From: Eulemur rufifrons
Lineage: Eukaryota; Chordata; Mammalia; Primates; Lemuridae
DNA: 64,000 bases
Direction of reading: 5' to 3'
NCBI RefSeq assembly: GCF_041146395.1
Contig: NC_090990.1
Location: 43,038,001-43,102,000, forward strand
Shown here: positions 63,680-64,000 of the stretch, piece by piece
Numbering within the stretch: position 1 is the stretch's first letter
How the letters are laid out: each line of letters starts with the position of its first letter
The notes under the pieces: generated by a model
What the model was told of the DNA's origin: nothing
Seen by the model: only the letters and a program-made list of their open reading frames with translations
Databases searched by the model: none
Program-made: the position numbers and the translations under genes

Positions 63680-64000
63680 TGTTCATTCATTTATTTGCTC
63701 ATTCAAAAAATATTTATTGAATGTCCACCATATGCCATACCCTCCTGGGGACCTAGAAATGAACAGGCTGATGACATCCCTGCCCTCACGGAGCTGACAT
63801 TCTAGTTGAGGGTCATTTCATAAATAAATAAACAGCGATTACAATGCCCGGCAAAGATAGATGCTATGAAAGGTACTAAAGCGGTGGGTTTGTGGAACAT
63901 GGTGACAGTGCTTCTTCAGGCTGGGCTGTCAGGAAAGAGGTTTCTGAGAAAGGAACATAGGCGTGGAGATTCAGTGGAATGAAGGCAGGGCGCTGCAGAT
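63680..64000 (-). mobile_element. L2 LINE 3' part, antisense, runs off the window
   Basis: Gttcattcatttatttgctcattcaaaaaatatttattgaatgtcc, tccctgccctcacggagctgacattctag, taaataaataaacag, agatgctatgaaaggtac, tcaggaaagaggtttctgag, gtggagattcagtggaatgaaggcagg. Good order and long; it continues past 64000. Confidence 0.88.

Noticed and set aside
1..64000. A novel bacterial, phage or CRISPR-type system
   Set aside because: Alu, MIR, L2 and MLT1 show the DNA is a primate nuclear genome. No operons, long ORFs, regular spaced repeats or ribosome-binding sites are present.

Overview
The window reads as nuclear DNA from a primate. It carries a dimeric Alu at 40259-40545 and a truncated AluJ-like copy at 26250-26483. 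The rest is a dense background of old mammalian repeats: MIR, L2, MLT1 LTRs, Tigger and hAT DNA transposons, and old L1M. The youngest-looking insertion is a 5'-truncated L1 at 56784-57525. Its 3' end does not match the ape/Old World monkey L1PA-type 3' UTR I know; it resembles the L1 3' ends I associate with lemurs and bushbabies. I therefore lean to a strepsirrhine primate. That is recall, not a search result, and a haplorhine is not excluded.

I find no protein-coding gene, tRNA, rRNA, CpG island, CRISPR array or bacterial-type feature. All open frames are short (160 codons at most), lie in several frames at once, and often fall inside repeats. The window is best read as intergenic or intronic sequence.

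Layout. 1-14 kb: scattered MIR and L2, a Tigger1 end (1698), an antisense MLT1 LTR (3099) and a hAT element (12662). 14.3-17.7 kb: a long stretch with no secure repeat, holding a splice-flanked candidate exon (17264). 17.9-23.5 kb: two L2 copies, each split by an MLT1 LTR, with an intact-ended Tigger3-type element (19848) between them. 23.5-38 kb: L2/MIR fragments, an AluJ, two hAT elements and repeat-poor blocks, the clearest at 30.2-31.4 and 31.5-33.4 kb. 38-44 kb: a perfect RFX X-box (38360), a candidate exon (38531), an Alu, an endogenous retroviral LTR (41423) and a weaker candidate exon (43140). 44-54 kb: microsatellites, L2/MIR clusters, L1M 3' sequence and a MER6-like Tigger (50981). 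54-58.5 kb: the CA repeat and three L1 segments. 58.5-64 kb: repeat-poor sequence with a possible homeodomain/POU/E-box module (59551-59750), ending in an antisense L2 that runs off the window.

Nothing here works together as a pathway. The items most worth checking are the three candidate exons, whose reading phases happen to be compatible; the X-box close to one of them; the octamer/E-box module; and the L1 with a possible 3' transduction. Repeat names come from recalled consensus features, boundaries are approximate by roughly 5-20 bases, and strand means orientation relative to the family consensus.
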